Shown here piece by piece: positions 54,801-64,000 of a stretch of 64,000 nt of DNA. The stretch spans positions 53,766,829 to 53,830,828 of the forward strand of contig NC_083880.1 in NCBI RefSeq assembly GCF_032452875.1, in the 5' to 3' direction. This DNA comes from Bos javanicus (lineage: Eukaryota > Chordata > Mammalia > Artiodactyla > Bovidae). A model generated the notes under the pieces. That model ran no database searches. It saw nothing but the letters and a program-made list of their open reading frames with translations, and was not told the DNA's origin. The stretch's first letter is position 1. Each line of letters starts with the position of its first letter. Made by a program: the position numbers and the translations under genes.

Positions 54801-56340
54801 TGAACCATCAGGGTCAGGTGGAAGGGGGCGGCCAAACCAGACAAGTGACACACAACTGAGAAAGCAGCTGGACTGAGCTTGCTTGTGACTCACACTGTCT
54901 GGTCTTCCTGCTCTCTGGCCACACTGGGCAGGGGCCGGGGCGGCTGCATCCTCTCCCTCCTCCCTTACTCCTCCTCCCTTCCCTGGGGGTTGGTGAGGTG
55001 GTGGTAGGGTTCGCAAGGACCTGCTTCTCCCCACCCACAGTGAGCCGCTGTACAGAACACAAACAAAGCCAGCGCAGACTCCCAAGGATTCCCACCACCT
55101 GGCCAGGCCCCCAGCCCCCGGCAACAAGGCGGCCACCTCCCCACCTCTCTGTCTACAGCCTGAAAGCCCTCATAGGCTAAGTGAAACAGCCGACTCCTTT
55201 CGGAAAATGGAGCTCCTCTCCCCATAGAGACACGTACACAATGCCTGGCCCACGTGCAGAAAAAGCCCTCTGCTGCTCCAAAGACCCAGAAGCAGAGGCT
55301 GGGGCACCCCTCCCCCTCCCCACTGCTGCACCAGGGGATGAGGGACTTCTGAGTGATGGACAACTGGGGGTCCCCATACCTGCAGGCCTAGTACCTCCTC
55401 CTCAACCCCCCAACCCCTACTGCCCCAGGGCCCCCCATCCTCTCAGCTTCCACTCTTAGCCCGCCTCAGATGTGACAGGCTAGGTGGGGAGCCAGAGGCC
55501 CCCAGCACAGGTTCAGGAGAGCAGAGGTCAGACTGAGAAGGGCTCAGAGCCCCAGACCAGCCATTCAGTGGTGGGGTGAGCAGGGACCCCAGAATCATGG
55601 TTGGCCTCAAAGAGGCCAGGGTCAGGGTGGGAAACCACCAGGGAGGTACCCCTGGTTCTGACACCACTGTGCCTCCAGCAGCTTGAGGGGAGACCTGCTT
55701 AGAAACCTCAAGTCTGGAGCAAGTTTGGGGTGCCACGCAGTGACTCACAGAACTGGGGCAAAGAGAAGGAGGGGCCTGAGGGTGAGAACGCCCACCACAG
55801 GCCCAGGTCACGGGCCCAGAGGGACCACAGTCCAGAAAAGGAAGCAGGCCTGCCAGGGTGGCGTGATGGCCTCAAAACCCTGCCAGCAACAGGCCACCAG
55901 GCCACCCTGAGCTGGCAGCTCACAGACCCTTCGACCCAGACGTCTACCTGAGGAACTGCCTGGGAAGGCACTAGACACTGTCACGAGGGCAACGTCACGG
56001 CAAAAGCACAACCAGAGACTGCCCAGCCGTCCACACGCCAGTGTCAGGAGTGTCCAGCAGAGTCGCCGGGCAACAGACGTGAAGCGGAGCAGCACGCAGG
56101 TCTCACCACCTGTGCGGGGTCCTGGGAGCCCTGCTGGTGACAGCGCGCCTCTCCGGGAGGGACCAGCAGCAGGTGAGACGGTGCCTCCACCTGTGAGGTT
56201 GTTCACATGCACACGTTCCTCTTTGAACAACAGAAAAGAGGCTGGGTTGTGTGTGGGCCACAGATTCTATACCCATGTGAAGGCCCACAGAACCCCCGAC
56301 CCCCACACCCAGCCAGGGACCTAAACAGACTCTCTCAAAC
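54801..56340. other. GC-rich anonymous sequence
   Basis: No exon or repeat recognised. A weak CTCF-like word (CCACCAGGGAGG) is at 55637-55648. Confidence 0.45.
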
Positions 56341-56760
56341 ACAGGTACAGAGATCAGCGCAGAAAGCCCACGCACACAGACATGCACACTCACGAGGTCA
56401 GACACGAGACCCACCGAGATACACACACATACAGGAAAGGGTGCCAAGGCCCACAGGGACCCACAGACAGAGACACAGATGTGCTCACAGGAGCCCGCGG
56501 ACCCACCCATGCCAGGAGGCCCCTGCAACGCACACCTCCCAACACACGTGCACACTCGTGCACACACACACCCCAGGGCCGCCCACTGGAGAGTCCAATC
56601 AGACAAGTGAGCCCCACAGTGATCCTGGGAATGAGAGCGCTGCCTCGGCTCCCCCACCCAGGGCTCCACAACAGCCAGCCGAACCGCCTTCCTCCCCACT
56701 CCTTCCCCCCTCCCCTCCTCCCTCCCTCCCTCCCTCCCTCCCTCTCTCCCTCACTGATGC
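56341..56760. repeat. CA-rich patch followed by CCCT microsatellite
   Basis: CACACA and ACACAC words are scattered through 56365-56575. A CTCC/CCCT tetranucleotide run follows at about 56700-56750. The latter gives spurious minus-strand Gly/Arg/Glu ORFs. Confidence 0.8.
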
Positions 56761-57588
56761 AGCAGCGCTGCGCTGCCATCGGGCTAGAAACCTTGCGGGA
56801 AGCCAGTTACTGCTGAGGCTGCCAGTGAGCAGGTCCTGAAAACTCCCCAGGTGATTAAGGACGGTCTGGGACCCTGACTGGGGTCCATTGGTGGAAGCCA
56901 CACCTCCCCCGTCCACCCTTGACGCTGCCTGAGCTGGCCACCACCAGTGCCCACCAAGGACACCAACTTCCAGCCACGTGTCTCCGAACAGGTCAGTGAG
57001 TAAAAGTGCAGATGGCCACACATGGAGGGTCTACAGTGTGACTGGGAGGGTACCACTCCAGGACTCCCCATCCAAGGGGGCCAGGGGTATACTGGGAGGT
57101 GCATTTTCCAAAGGCCTGCCTTGAGTAGCTTGTGCTTCTGGGTGTGGCTGGGACAGGGGCTGGGGTTGGGGGCAAACCCAAGCCCTCCCCTTCTGAGGGA
57201 TGTGGTCAGCAGGGGCTGGGGTGGAGGCAGACCAGAGACCGCCCTTCCCAGAAGGGTTATTGGCAGCCTCTGCAACAGGGAAGGGGCTTGGGGAGGGAGC
57301 TTGATCAGCTAGAAGCGCTGCCCAGGAGAAGGTATCCCCAGCACCCGCCCAAGCTCTCTGAGGCCACTGGACAGGGTGGAGAGAGATCCCATGTGCCCAT
57401 GACCCTGGCAAAGGGGCCACAGCCTCAGCCAGAAAACTTGAGGCACCTGTTGTTCCAAGCTGACAGTCAGGTCCCAGAGATTCTGGTTCTTTCTTTCTCA
57501 AGATCCAGCCCAAGGAGGCCCCTGCCCAGAACCCCAGCTTGGAAGCACCTCCCACCTTCCAGGTCACAAACCGTTACGGCCTCGCCCC
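56761..57588 (+). promoter_or_regulatory. NPBWR2 upstream region
   Basis: About 830 bp before the NPBWR2 start codon. I see no TATA box, no CpG island outside the gene and no recognisable upstream exon. The gene is intronless in other mammals, but 5' UTR exons cannot be excluded. Confidence 0.4.
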
Positions 57589-58599
57589 ATGATGGAGGCC
57601 AGCGGGCTGGAAGGCCTGGAAAGCACAAGCTCCCCCTGCCCAGGTAGCACAGGCACCGGCCTCTCATGGGACAATGGCACCAGACACAATGCCACCTTCC
57701 CCGAGCCGCTGCCTGCCCTCTACGTGCTGCTGCCGGTGGTATACTCTGTCATCTGTGCCGTGGGGCTGGTGGGCAACGCAGCCGTCATCTGTGTGATCCT
57801 GAGGGCTCCCAAGATGAAGACAGTGACCCACGTGTTCATCCTGAACCTGGCCATCGCCGACGGGCTCTTCACGCTGGTGCTGCCCACCAATATTGCTGAG
57901 CACCTGCTGCAGCGCTGGCCCTTTGGGGAGGTGCTCTGCAAGCTGGTGCTGGCCATTGACCACTGCAACATCTTCTCCAGTGTCTACTTCCTGGCCGCCA
58001 TGAGTATAGACCGCTACCTGGTGGTTCTGGCCACGGCACGCTCCCGCCGCATGCCCCGGCGCACCGTCCGCAGGGCGAAGGTCGCCAGCCTGTGCGTCTG
58101 GCTGGGTGTCACAGTCGCAGTGCTGCCCTTCCTTACCTTCGCAGGCGTGTACAACAATGAGCTGCAGGTCACAAGTTGTGGGCTGAGTTTCCCGCGGCCC
58201 GAGAGGGCCTGGTTCCAGGCAAGCCGCATCTACACGCTGGTGCTGGGCTTCGTGGTGCCCATGTGCACCCTCTGCGTGCTCTACGCAGACCTGCTGCGGA
58301 GGCTAAGGGCCCTGCGGCTCCACTCCGGAGCCAAGGCTCTGGGCAAGGCCAAGCGGAAGGTGAGCCTCCTGGTCCTGGCCGTGCTGGCCGTGGGCCTGCT
58401 CTGCTGGACGCCCTTCCACCTGGCCTCAATTGTGGCCCTGACCACAGACCTGCCCCAGACACCGCTGGTCATCATCGTCTCCTATGTGGTCACCAGCCTC
58501 AGCTACACCAGCTCCTGCCTCAACCCCTTCCTCTATGCCTTCCTGGATCACAGCTTCCGGAAGAGCCTCCGCACCGCATGTCGGTGCCAGGGGGCATAA
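57589..58599 (+). CDS. NPBWR2: Neuropeptide B/W receptor 2 (GPR8)
   Basis: A complete intronless class A GPCR of 336 residues (333 in human as I recall). It is a Gi/o-coupled plasma-membrane receptor for neuropeptides W and B, expressed in brain. N-glycosylation sites are N29-G-T and N34-A-T. Seven membrane segments fit about 44-70, 81-105, 117-140, 164-187, 212-234, 258-281 and 291-318. Family marks are LAIAD with D91 in TM2, C117-C197 disulfide, D141-R-Y, CWTP at 272-275 in TM6 and NPFLY at 312-316. The second intracellular loop is unusually basic (RSRRMPRRTVRRAK, 151-164). ATG occurs twice in a row: the first (57589) has a poor Kozak context, while the second (57592) has A at -3 and G at +4 and may be the real start, giving 335 residues. 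The nearest relative is NPBWR1, but synteny with MYT1 and OPRL1 supports NPBWR2. Rodents lack this gene. Confidence 0.97.
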   Translation: MMEASGLEGLESTSSPCPGSTGTGLSWDNGTRHNATFPEPLPALYVLLPVVYSVICAVGLVGNAAVICVILRAPKMKTVTHVFILNLAIADGLFTLVLPTNIAEHLLQRWPFGEVLCKLVLAIDHCNIFSSVYFLAAMSIDRYLVVLATARSRRMPRRTVRRAKVASLCVWLGVTVAVLPFLTFAGVYNNELQVTSCGLSFPRPERAWFQASRIYTLVLGFVVPMCTLCVLYADLLRRLRALRLHSGAKALGKAKRKVSLLVLAVLAVGLLCWTPFHLASIVALTTDLPQTPLVIIVSYVVTSLSYTSSCLNPFLYAFLDHSFRKSLRTACRCQGA

Positions 58600-58892
58600 G
58601 CGCCCCCCTCATGGCCTGCAGACAGTAGAAAGGTTCTGTGCCTTTCAAGGACCATCCCACTGTTCACCCTCTATCATTATTTCCTCCAGACAAAGAAACA
58701 CCCATGAAGCCTGGCCACTGAGCCTGCAGAGAGGGCCATGGACCTTCTAGACCTGTGACTCTGCTCCCTGGACAGCCCCTGGGCAGTCAGGTGTGGGGAT
58801 TCGGGTCTTACCAAACCCTCCCCCCACCCTGTCTACCCCAGGAGATGATCCTGGCACAACAGATATCCTGGGGGACACCTCAGGCAACAAAG
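58600..58892 (+). other. NPBWR2 3' flank
   Basis: Presumed start of the NPBWR2 3' UTR. No AATAAA or ATTAAA occurs here. The first ATTAAA on this strand is at 61625-61630, beyond a LINE fragment and a CpG island. Confidence 0.5.
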
Positions 58893-59098
58893 CCAGGTTG
58901 TTGTTCAATCGCTCAGTTGTGTCCAACTCTTTGAGACCCCATGGACTGCAGCATGCCAGGCTTCCCTGTCTTCACCATCTCCCGGAACTTGCTCAAACTC
59001 ATGTCCATTGAGTCAGTGATGCCATCCAACCAGCTCATCCTCTGTCATCCCCTTCTCCTCCTGCCTTCAATCCTTCTCAGCATCAGGGTCTTTTCTAA
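58893..59098 (-). mobile_element. BovB 3'-end fragment
   Basis: In reverse orientation it shows the BovB 3' terminus: 'gttgttcaatcgctcagttg', 'gaccccatggactgcagcat', 'ccatctcccggaacttgctc', 'atgtccattgagtcagtgat' and 'gcatcagggtcttttct'. It is 5'-truncated like most BovB copies and noncoding here. It lies in the likely NPBWR2 3' UTR. Confidence 0.9.
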
Positions 59099-60479
59099 AG
59101 TCAGGGGTTGCTGCAGAAGCCAAAGACACACATCGAAGGAGGCCACGAAGCTCTCACAGCCCGAAACCCAGGTGACATTCCACCATGAGGCCTGTGCTGC
59201 ATCCCTTTCTGGCTCCCAGATGAGGGTTCAGGGGCCCCCAAGCACCCCATGCCCCTTGTGCTTTCTGCACCATTGACTGTGACCCCCTACTGTCCTGCTA
59301 TGGGACCCAAGGCTCTTTTGCCAGGACTTCTGGACCCCACCAATAACAGGGGGCATCTGTAACCTAGAAGGGCTGGCACCTGGACCCTTTCCTCCCTGAC
59401 GTGTGGCCTGAGGGGCAGACTTGTGCTGAGTCTGGGGATGGAGTGGAACACTCATGGACTGGCTGCTCAGAGACCATTTCTGCCACTGGGGAGGGGGACA
59501 CGGCAGGTCTCTGAAGACAGCCTTGGTGGGCCTTGGCCAGACCCCCTACTCTCAGCCCCAAAGCCCCCAGGTGCTCCCATGCCTGGGGCTCCAGCTTTAC
59601 CATTCTGTGAGTTGCCTGCCTGGAACCCAGTAACCTGGGCCCTTGTGGGGCCTCAGGTTGGCTTTGGTCCTTGTGATATGGCTCTGGCAGGTCTGTCCAG
59701 CTGGCAAGCAGGCCCCACCTTTCGACACCCCATGAGGTGGCTACCAGGGTGCGTACCCACTTCCCCCAACCCAGGCATGTGAAACAGTTCAGGCACACCA
59801 CCGCCCTCCAGCCTGAAACAGGTCAGCGGTTACCTCCATCCTCTCATCTTCCCGACCACATCGTATTAGAAGCTACTGCTTGATGACAAATTTTCCCCCA
59901 AAATTAGCAGCTCAGAGCAACTCTATTCGCTCACAAAGAATGTGGGTCAGGAACCCCAGGGCAGCTCTCAGCTGGTTCCAGTTCAAGGTCTCTCCTGAGA
60001 TTTCAGGCAGGACTTCAGCTGAGGACCCAGGCACCAGAAGGCTGAACTGCGGCTGGAGAAGCGGCTTCCTCACAGGCCACTGGCAAGAGGCCTCACTTCC
60101 TGGCCAGGTGGACTGTCCACAGGCAGCTCGGGCATCTCCCACACATGGCACCAGGTGGGTCTCCTGGGCAGCATCGGAGAGACAGCCAGGGGGGAACCTC
60201 CACACCATCAAGGCCTATCTGGGAAGCCACTCCGCTACTTTCTGCTCCTTAGAAGCGAGTCCGCAAGTCCCCCCCGACACACACTCAGGGGCTGTGACCT
60301 TCTCCAGCCTCCACCAGCTCCCAGCCTCTCCAGGAAGAACCAGCTGTTCTCCAGGAAGATCGGCTTCCTCACAGCCTCGCAGTCACACCTCTCCAAGCAG
60401 CAGCCGTAATTACCTCGTCTGCGCTCATCCTGCGCCCTGTGAGCTCCTTGAGAGGAGAACTGAGACTCCCACACCCCAG
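59099..60479. other. NPBWR2-OPRL1 intergenic sequence
   Basis: No exon, RNA gene or repeat that I can support. A 209-codon plus-strand ORF (59880-60509) has no recognisable domain. Confidence 0.45.
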
Positions 60480-61550
60480 CTGAGACCCCAGCGGCGCCCC
60501 AAGGTGTAAATGCGCTCGGCGGGAACACGGAGGGCGTGGGCCGGGCTGTGTCAGCGGGAAGCCGGCGGGAGCACGGGGGAGGGGCGCCGCGGAGGGTCTC
60601 CCGCCTCGTCCCCAGCAGAACATCTCCTCAGCACTGGAGGGGCCAACCAAGCCTCCTCAGCGGACCCCACACTCTTTGTTCCCCGAGGTGGCCCCTCGAC
60701 TCCCACAGCCGAGGCGGATCGGGCCGGCCAGGCGGCCCACAGGAACCGCCCAGCCGATAGGAGGGAGGGTCTTCACGCCAGACACCAAGGGTGGGGGAGC
60801 CAACCAAGATAGAGGGAGGGGAGAGTGAGTTACGGACCCCCGAGGAAAATGCCGCCCCCCCCCCTCCACCGTGACGCCAGAGACGGGCTGGGGAGCGGGG
60901 AGGGGGTGTCCCTACGCTCTGGGCTCCTGGTCCCATAGAGAACTGGTCCTCTCCTCCAGTCCCCAGACAACCGTCCCCGCCGCCCGGCCCCATTGCCGGG
61001 ACCCCGGCCCAGCACCGCCCGGCAGGGCTAGTGGGTCGAGTCTCCGCGGGCCACAGCGCCCCTGGTGGTCAAAGTCCGGAGCGCCAGGTGAGCCCGCAGC
61101 TTCCCCGGTCCAGCCCATCAGCTGACCCTTCCCCAGTCCCGCCTTCCCCGACAATCCCTTGAGGAGGATTGCGGTGCCTTCTGCGAAAGCAAGGAAACCA
61201 AGGCTCGCAGAAGCTGGGGGACTGACCCTACCCAGCTGGTGGGGGCGGGGCAGGGACCGGGCGGAGGTGCGGATGCAGGCTGGGGGGAGGTTGGGAGCGC
61301 GGGTGGGGCTGGAGGAAGGTGGGGGAACCGAGGTGAGGTCGGGGTGCAGGTGGGGAGAGCGAGCCAGGGCCCCCCCTCCCCTTCCGAGGCCCCTCGGGCT
61401 CCTGGCCGACCCCTCAGCGCCCCCAGGACTGGGATGAGCGCAGACGATCCGATCGCTGTGGCGTGGGCCTAGTAGGCAGAATCAGCGCAGCTTCCAGGGG
61501 CCTACCCGGAGCCGCCGCCTCCGCTGGGACCTGAGTGCCCCCTCGCTAAC
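60480..61550. promoter_or_regulatory. CpG island, orphan, between converging genes
   Basis: CpG dinucleotides become dense (GCCGCGGAGGG, GAGGCGGATCGGGCCGGCC, CCGTCCCCGCCGCCCGGCCCC, GAGTCTCCGCGGG, GGGGGCGGGGCAGGGACCGGG) compared with flanks. GC boxes GGGGCGGGG are present near 61245. It is not at the 5' end of either neighbour, since both genes point towards it. A consensus splice donor on the plus strand (GCCAG then GTGAGC, GT at 61088-61089) suggests an unannotated noncoding transcript could start here. Confidence 0.6.
61054..61071 (-). promoter_or_regulatory. CTCF-type binding site
   Basis: On the minus strand the site reads TGACCACCAGGGGCGCTG, very close to the vertebrate CTCF core (CCACCAGGGGGCGC with one G fewer or shifted). 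It lies in the CpG island between NPBWR2 and OPRL1 and would be methylation-sensitive because its core holds a CpG. Confidence 0.7.
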
Positions 61551-62184
61551 GCCCAATGAGTGGCTCCTCCCTCCTAAACTTTACTCTGTTGCTAAAATTT
61601 TGTGTTAACTGCTATTTGCTTGTCATTAAAATATATGTAAAACCAGACATTGGCCCCTCTGCCTGTGCCCAAGCACTGCCATCCAGCCCTGTCTCTGACA
61701 GGGCTCTCTGCCCCAGGTTCAGCCTGCGTGGTACTGGGCCATTGCAAGGACCAGGAGGATCTCTGAATCTCAGGGCCACCAAAGGAGCAGTGCTGTCTGT
61801 CTGTCATCAAACTACCTTGGAGCCACCTGAGGAAAGAGGAAGGGGCGAGAGTGAGGTGGGGGTCTGCTAAGACTAAATGCAGGTGAAGAGAACCCGGCCC
61901 CCTGTGGGGAACCGCCCACCAACTTGATCCACAGGAACCACTGGCTGCAGCGGCACAGAGTCAGTGCTTGTTTGGGGAGCAACTCTGTGCTGAAGCAAAG
62001 GAGACAGGTCCCAGCACATCATGAACTATTCGACCCCTTCCCAGAGTGGAGGCCTCCCAGGAAGACCGTCGTCACACACAGAGCCTGGGCAGGTGAGGAG
62101 CAGGTTGGCATCCCATGCCCCAACCCCAGAAAAGCTACTCCCAAACCCCCCCGCAGGGTCAGAAACACCTTGTGGGCAGAGCGC
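61551..62184. other. NPBWR2-OPRL1 intergenic sequence, possible transcript end
   Basis: AT-rich 61570-61645 contains ATTAAA at 61625-61630 on the plus strand, a possible poly(A) signal for a plus-strand transcript (from NPBWR2 or the CpG island). A T-rich/GT-rich downstream element is weak. The rest is anonymous. Confidence 0.35.
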
Positions 62185-63635
62185 TCTGACCAGCATGCAG
62201 GGGTTTATTCTGACCCTCTGTCATGACCCTGGAGACAGTTCAGGGCAGTTTACATGCAGGGGAAATCACACTCTCGGCATGCACAGATACACGGAGACAT
62301 GTTACACAGGAACAGGCTGACACATCTTTCAGCATTGGTGAGAAAACGCCACAGTTGTAGTGGCTCTGGTCCTCCCAGCCTCTCGCTGCTGGCGGCACAG
62401 AGAGCCCCACCCTCCCCAGGAACAACCCCACAGGGCCCAGAACCCCAAAGCACGAGAGGCCAGTCCAGAGTCAGCATCGCCCCCTCTCTGCCTCAGGTCA
62501 CCTGGCCAGGTCTGCAGCTCACCTGGCAGCTGTTTCAGCAGCCAGTCTGCATGGAGAGCCTTTGCCGAGTCACTGACCTACAGGCTTCATCTACAGACCT
62601 GGAGGGTGCTTCTCTAGGTGGCCATGGTGGGCAGGGTCCCCACGGCCCAGAGAGTCCTTGCAGCCTTGCCCCAGCTCTCCTACCAGCTCTGCATACGAAG
62701 CTGTCCTCTAACTGGCACTGCTTAAGACAAGTTGTAACAGTAGGAAGGTCCCCCACAGACACATGGAGGCCTGAAAATGAAGTAGTGATCAGTCACTGGG
62801 GATGCCGAGCAGAACCTGGCCCACTACCATCCTTCCAAGGCCACCAGAACAGACAGGGCAGAGGTTTCTGCTGGCTGCACAGCCGCTGACCTCGGATGGA
62901 GTCTGAAATGAGGGATCTGAGGGGGAGGCTGAGGGGGGCTGAGGGAGGCCCGGGCACACCAGAAAGATCACCACAGAGCCCTCCCCACTCCCTGCAGCTG
63001 AGACCAGGCACAAGGGCTGCTCCACAAATGACAAAGGCCTGCAGTGGTCCTCCTGGGCACCTCGCACACCTGAACAGCCATGTCTGCGGTGCAATGGTTC
63101 ATGTGTTCTGGAGGAAACAGGCTTGCCAAGAAACCTCCAAAGGAAGTTCCACTCTCAGAACAAGTCCCACTGCCCGGGGATGTCCGCTGGACTCTCCAGG
63201 CAGCCCCATGCCTGTCCAGCTGCCCAGGGGAGACACTGCAAGGCTCCCAGCAGACAGCACACAGCGTGAGGGCACATGGGTCTGTACAGCTGCAGTTACA
63301 CCTCCAGGTGTGTGTCCATCCACAGCAAGATGTTGAGGGAGAGACCAGAAGGGTCCATGAGGCTTGACAATGCCAGCGCACCTCTGGCAGGCAGCTGAGT
63401 CCATGCATTTGCCCCCTGCCCTGCACTAGTAGGACCAGGGCCTTGAGGGCGGCCGTCCTGCTCTGACCTGTCCCATGATGGCAGCAGACCCTCCGAGGCC
63501 ACAGGGCAAGCCATGGAGGCTGGTAGTGCACAGTGACAGTGCGTCAGCCTAGAGAGCGGTGACCTGTGTGAGCTCTGTGTTGGGTGTGGATGGGCTCTGC
63601 GGGCTGACAGGCACCATGGGCAGGTCCACGCCTAG
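62185..63635 (-). other. OPRL1: OPRL1 3' UTR (inferred)
   Basis: This extends from the OPRL1 stop codon to an inferred cleavage site about 20 nt past a canonical poly(A) signal. On the minus strand AATAAA lies at 62209-62204 and is followed by a GGTGTTTCTGA GT-rich stretch at about 62175-62165, as expected of a downstream element. About 1.45 kb long, no repeat inside. The exact end is an estimate. Confidence 0.55.
62204..62209 (-). terminator. Candidate poly(A) signal of OPRL1
   Basis: AATAAA on the minus strand, the first canonical hexamer downstream of the OPRL1 stop codon that I found, with a GT-rich element 30-45 nt further on. Confidence 0.55.
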
Positions 63636-64000
63636 TCATGCTGGCCGCGGCACTGTCTCGGCGGTCTTGTGGGCGAGAGCCACGTCCTTGGCAATGCTGC
63701 GCACGCGGTCGGACACCTGCATCTCCCGTCGCAGGGTTGATGCACAGCAGAACTTCCGGAAGCAGGCTTTGAAGTTCTCATCCAGGAAGGCATAAAGGAT
63801 GGGGTTGAGGCCACTGTTGACATAGCCAAGAGCTGTGCAGAAACGCAGGATGGCCACTGCGGTCTCACTGCCAGGCTGGACACCCAGCCCTTGGACCAGC
63901 ACAAAGACCTGGACAGGCGTCCAGCAGCCCACGAACACTGCCACCACCACCAGCACCAGTCGTGTGATGCGCCGCAGGTTCCGGTCCTTCTCCCGGGAGC
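63636..64000 (-). CDS. OPRL1: Nociceptin/orphanin FQ receptor, C-terminal part
   Basis: Part of the terminal coding exon; the gene continues past the window edge. 120 codons plus stop are visible, about residues 251-370 of a 370-residue receptor. OPRL1 is a Gi/o-coupled class A GPCR for nociceptin, acting at neuronal membranes to inhibit cAMP and calcium channels and open GIRK channels. The fragment starts in the third intracellular loop (SREKDRNLRRITRL), continues through TM6 with VGCWTPVQV, the short third extracellular loop GLGVQPGSET, TM7 ending NSGLNPILY, then helix 8 FKACFRKFCCAS with likely palmitoylated cysteines and the tail ending KTAETVPRPA. All of this matches OPRL1 closely. Odd: Gly replaces the Cys normally found two residues before NP in opioid-family TM7 (codon GGC, where TGC is expected). 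The frame is intact to the usual stop. Confidence 0.97.
   Translation of the reverse strand, partial: SREKDRNLRRITRLVLVVVAVFVGCWTPVQVFVLVQGLGVQPGSETAVAILRFCTALGYVNSGLNPILYAFLDENFKACFRKFCCASTLRREMQVSDRVRSIAKDVALAHKTAETVPRPA

Noticed and set aside
61185..61250. MIR-like word order in the CpG island
   Set aside because: A few short words resemble the MIR core but the match is too weak to annotate.
60480..61550. CpG island as the OPRL1 or NPBWR2 promoter
   Set aside because: It lies downstream of both coding regions, which converge on it; OPRL1's 5' end is beyond the window.

Overview
This is a GC-rich, gene-poor stretch of a ruminant (bovid-type) nuclear genome. The repeats give the lineage: Bov-tA and BOV-A2 SINEs, a BovB (RTE-type) LINE, cetartiodactyl tRNA-Glu SINEs and a short TA-flanked hairpin of the mariner type common in cattle. 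Three protein genes can be recognised: MYT1 (minus strand, only its first coding exon, a 55-nt exon at 1634-1688), NPBWR2 (plus strand, complete and intronless, 57589-58599) and OPRL1 (minus strand, last 120 codons, 63636-64000, open at the window edge). The order and orientation MYT1(-) / NPBWR2(+) / OPRL1(-) mirror the human distal 20q13.33 arrangement. From general knowledge this points to the distal end of the syntenic ruminant chromosome (chromosome 13 in cattle); that placement is inference.

Layout. 1-1633 is the MYT1 intron after the first coding exon. From 1689 to somewhere unresolved, probably within the first 20-35 kb, lies the 5' part of MYT1 (5' noncoding exons and promoter not located) and then the MYT1-NPBWR2 intergenic space. 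This roughly 56 kb alternates between GC-rich anonymous sequence, young ruminant repeats (clusters at 7.7, 12.3-18.9, 39.5 and 41.7 kb) and islands of AT-rich, repeat-free, complex sequence dense in homeodomain, octamer, E-box and RFX-type motifs. Those islands (3.2-3.7, 9.7-9.9, 19.6-19.9, 26.0-30.4, 31.1, 34.9, 41.1, 43.5-43.7, 45.4-45.7, 46.4-46.65 kb) look like conserved noncoding elements, which would suit a neural developmental gene such as MYT1. Conservation was not computed. NPBWR2 and OPRL1 converge on a 5-kb interval holding a BovB fragment, a CpG island (about 60.5-61.55 kb) with a strong CTCF-type site, and the inferred OPRL1 3' UTR with its poly(A) signal.

Functional themes. MYT1 encodes a CCHHC zinc-finger transcription factor of neural and oligodendrocyte progenitors. 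NPBWR2 and OPRL1 encode Gi-coupled neuropeptide GPCRs (neuropeptide W/B and nociceptin receptors). They are neighbours by ancestry, not an operon.

I found no CRISPR array, prokaryotic gene or convincing undescribed system. The observations most worth checking are a Cys-to-Gly change in TM7 of OPRL1, a mariner-derived hairpin resembling the ruminant mir-2284/2285 type, a pair of identical 23-bp RFX-like X-box blocks, a helically phased pair of POU octamers, and a CTCF site in an orphan CpG island. Most long ORFs in the window are chance ORFs of GC-rich DNA and are not annotated.
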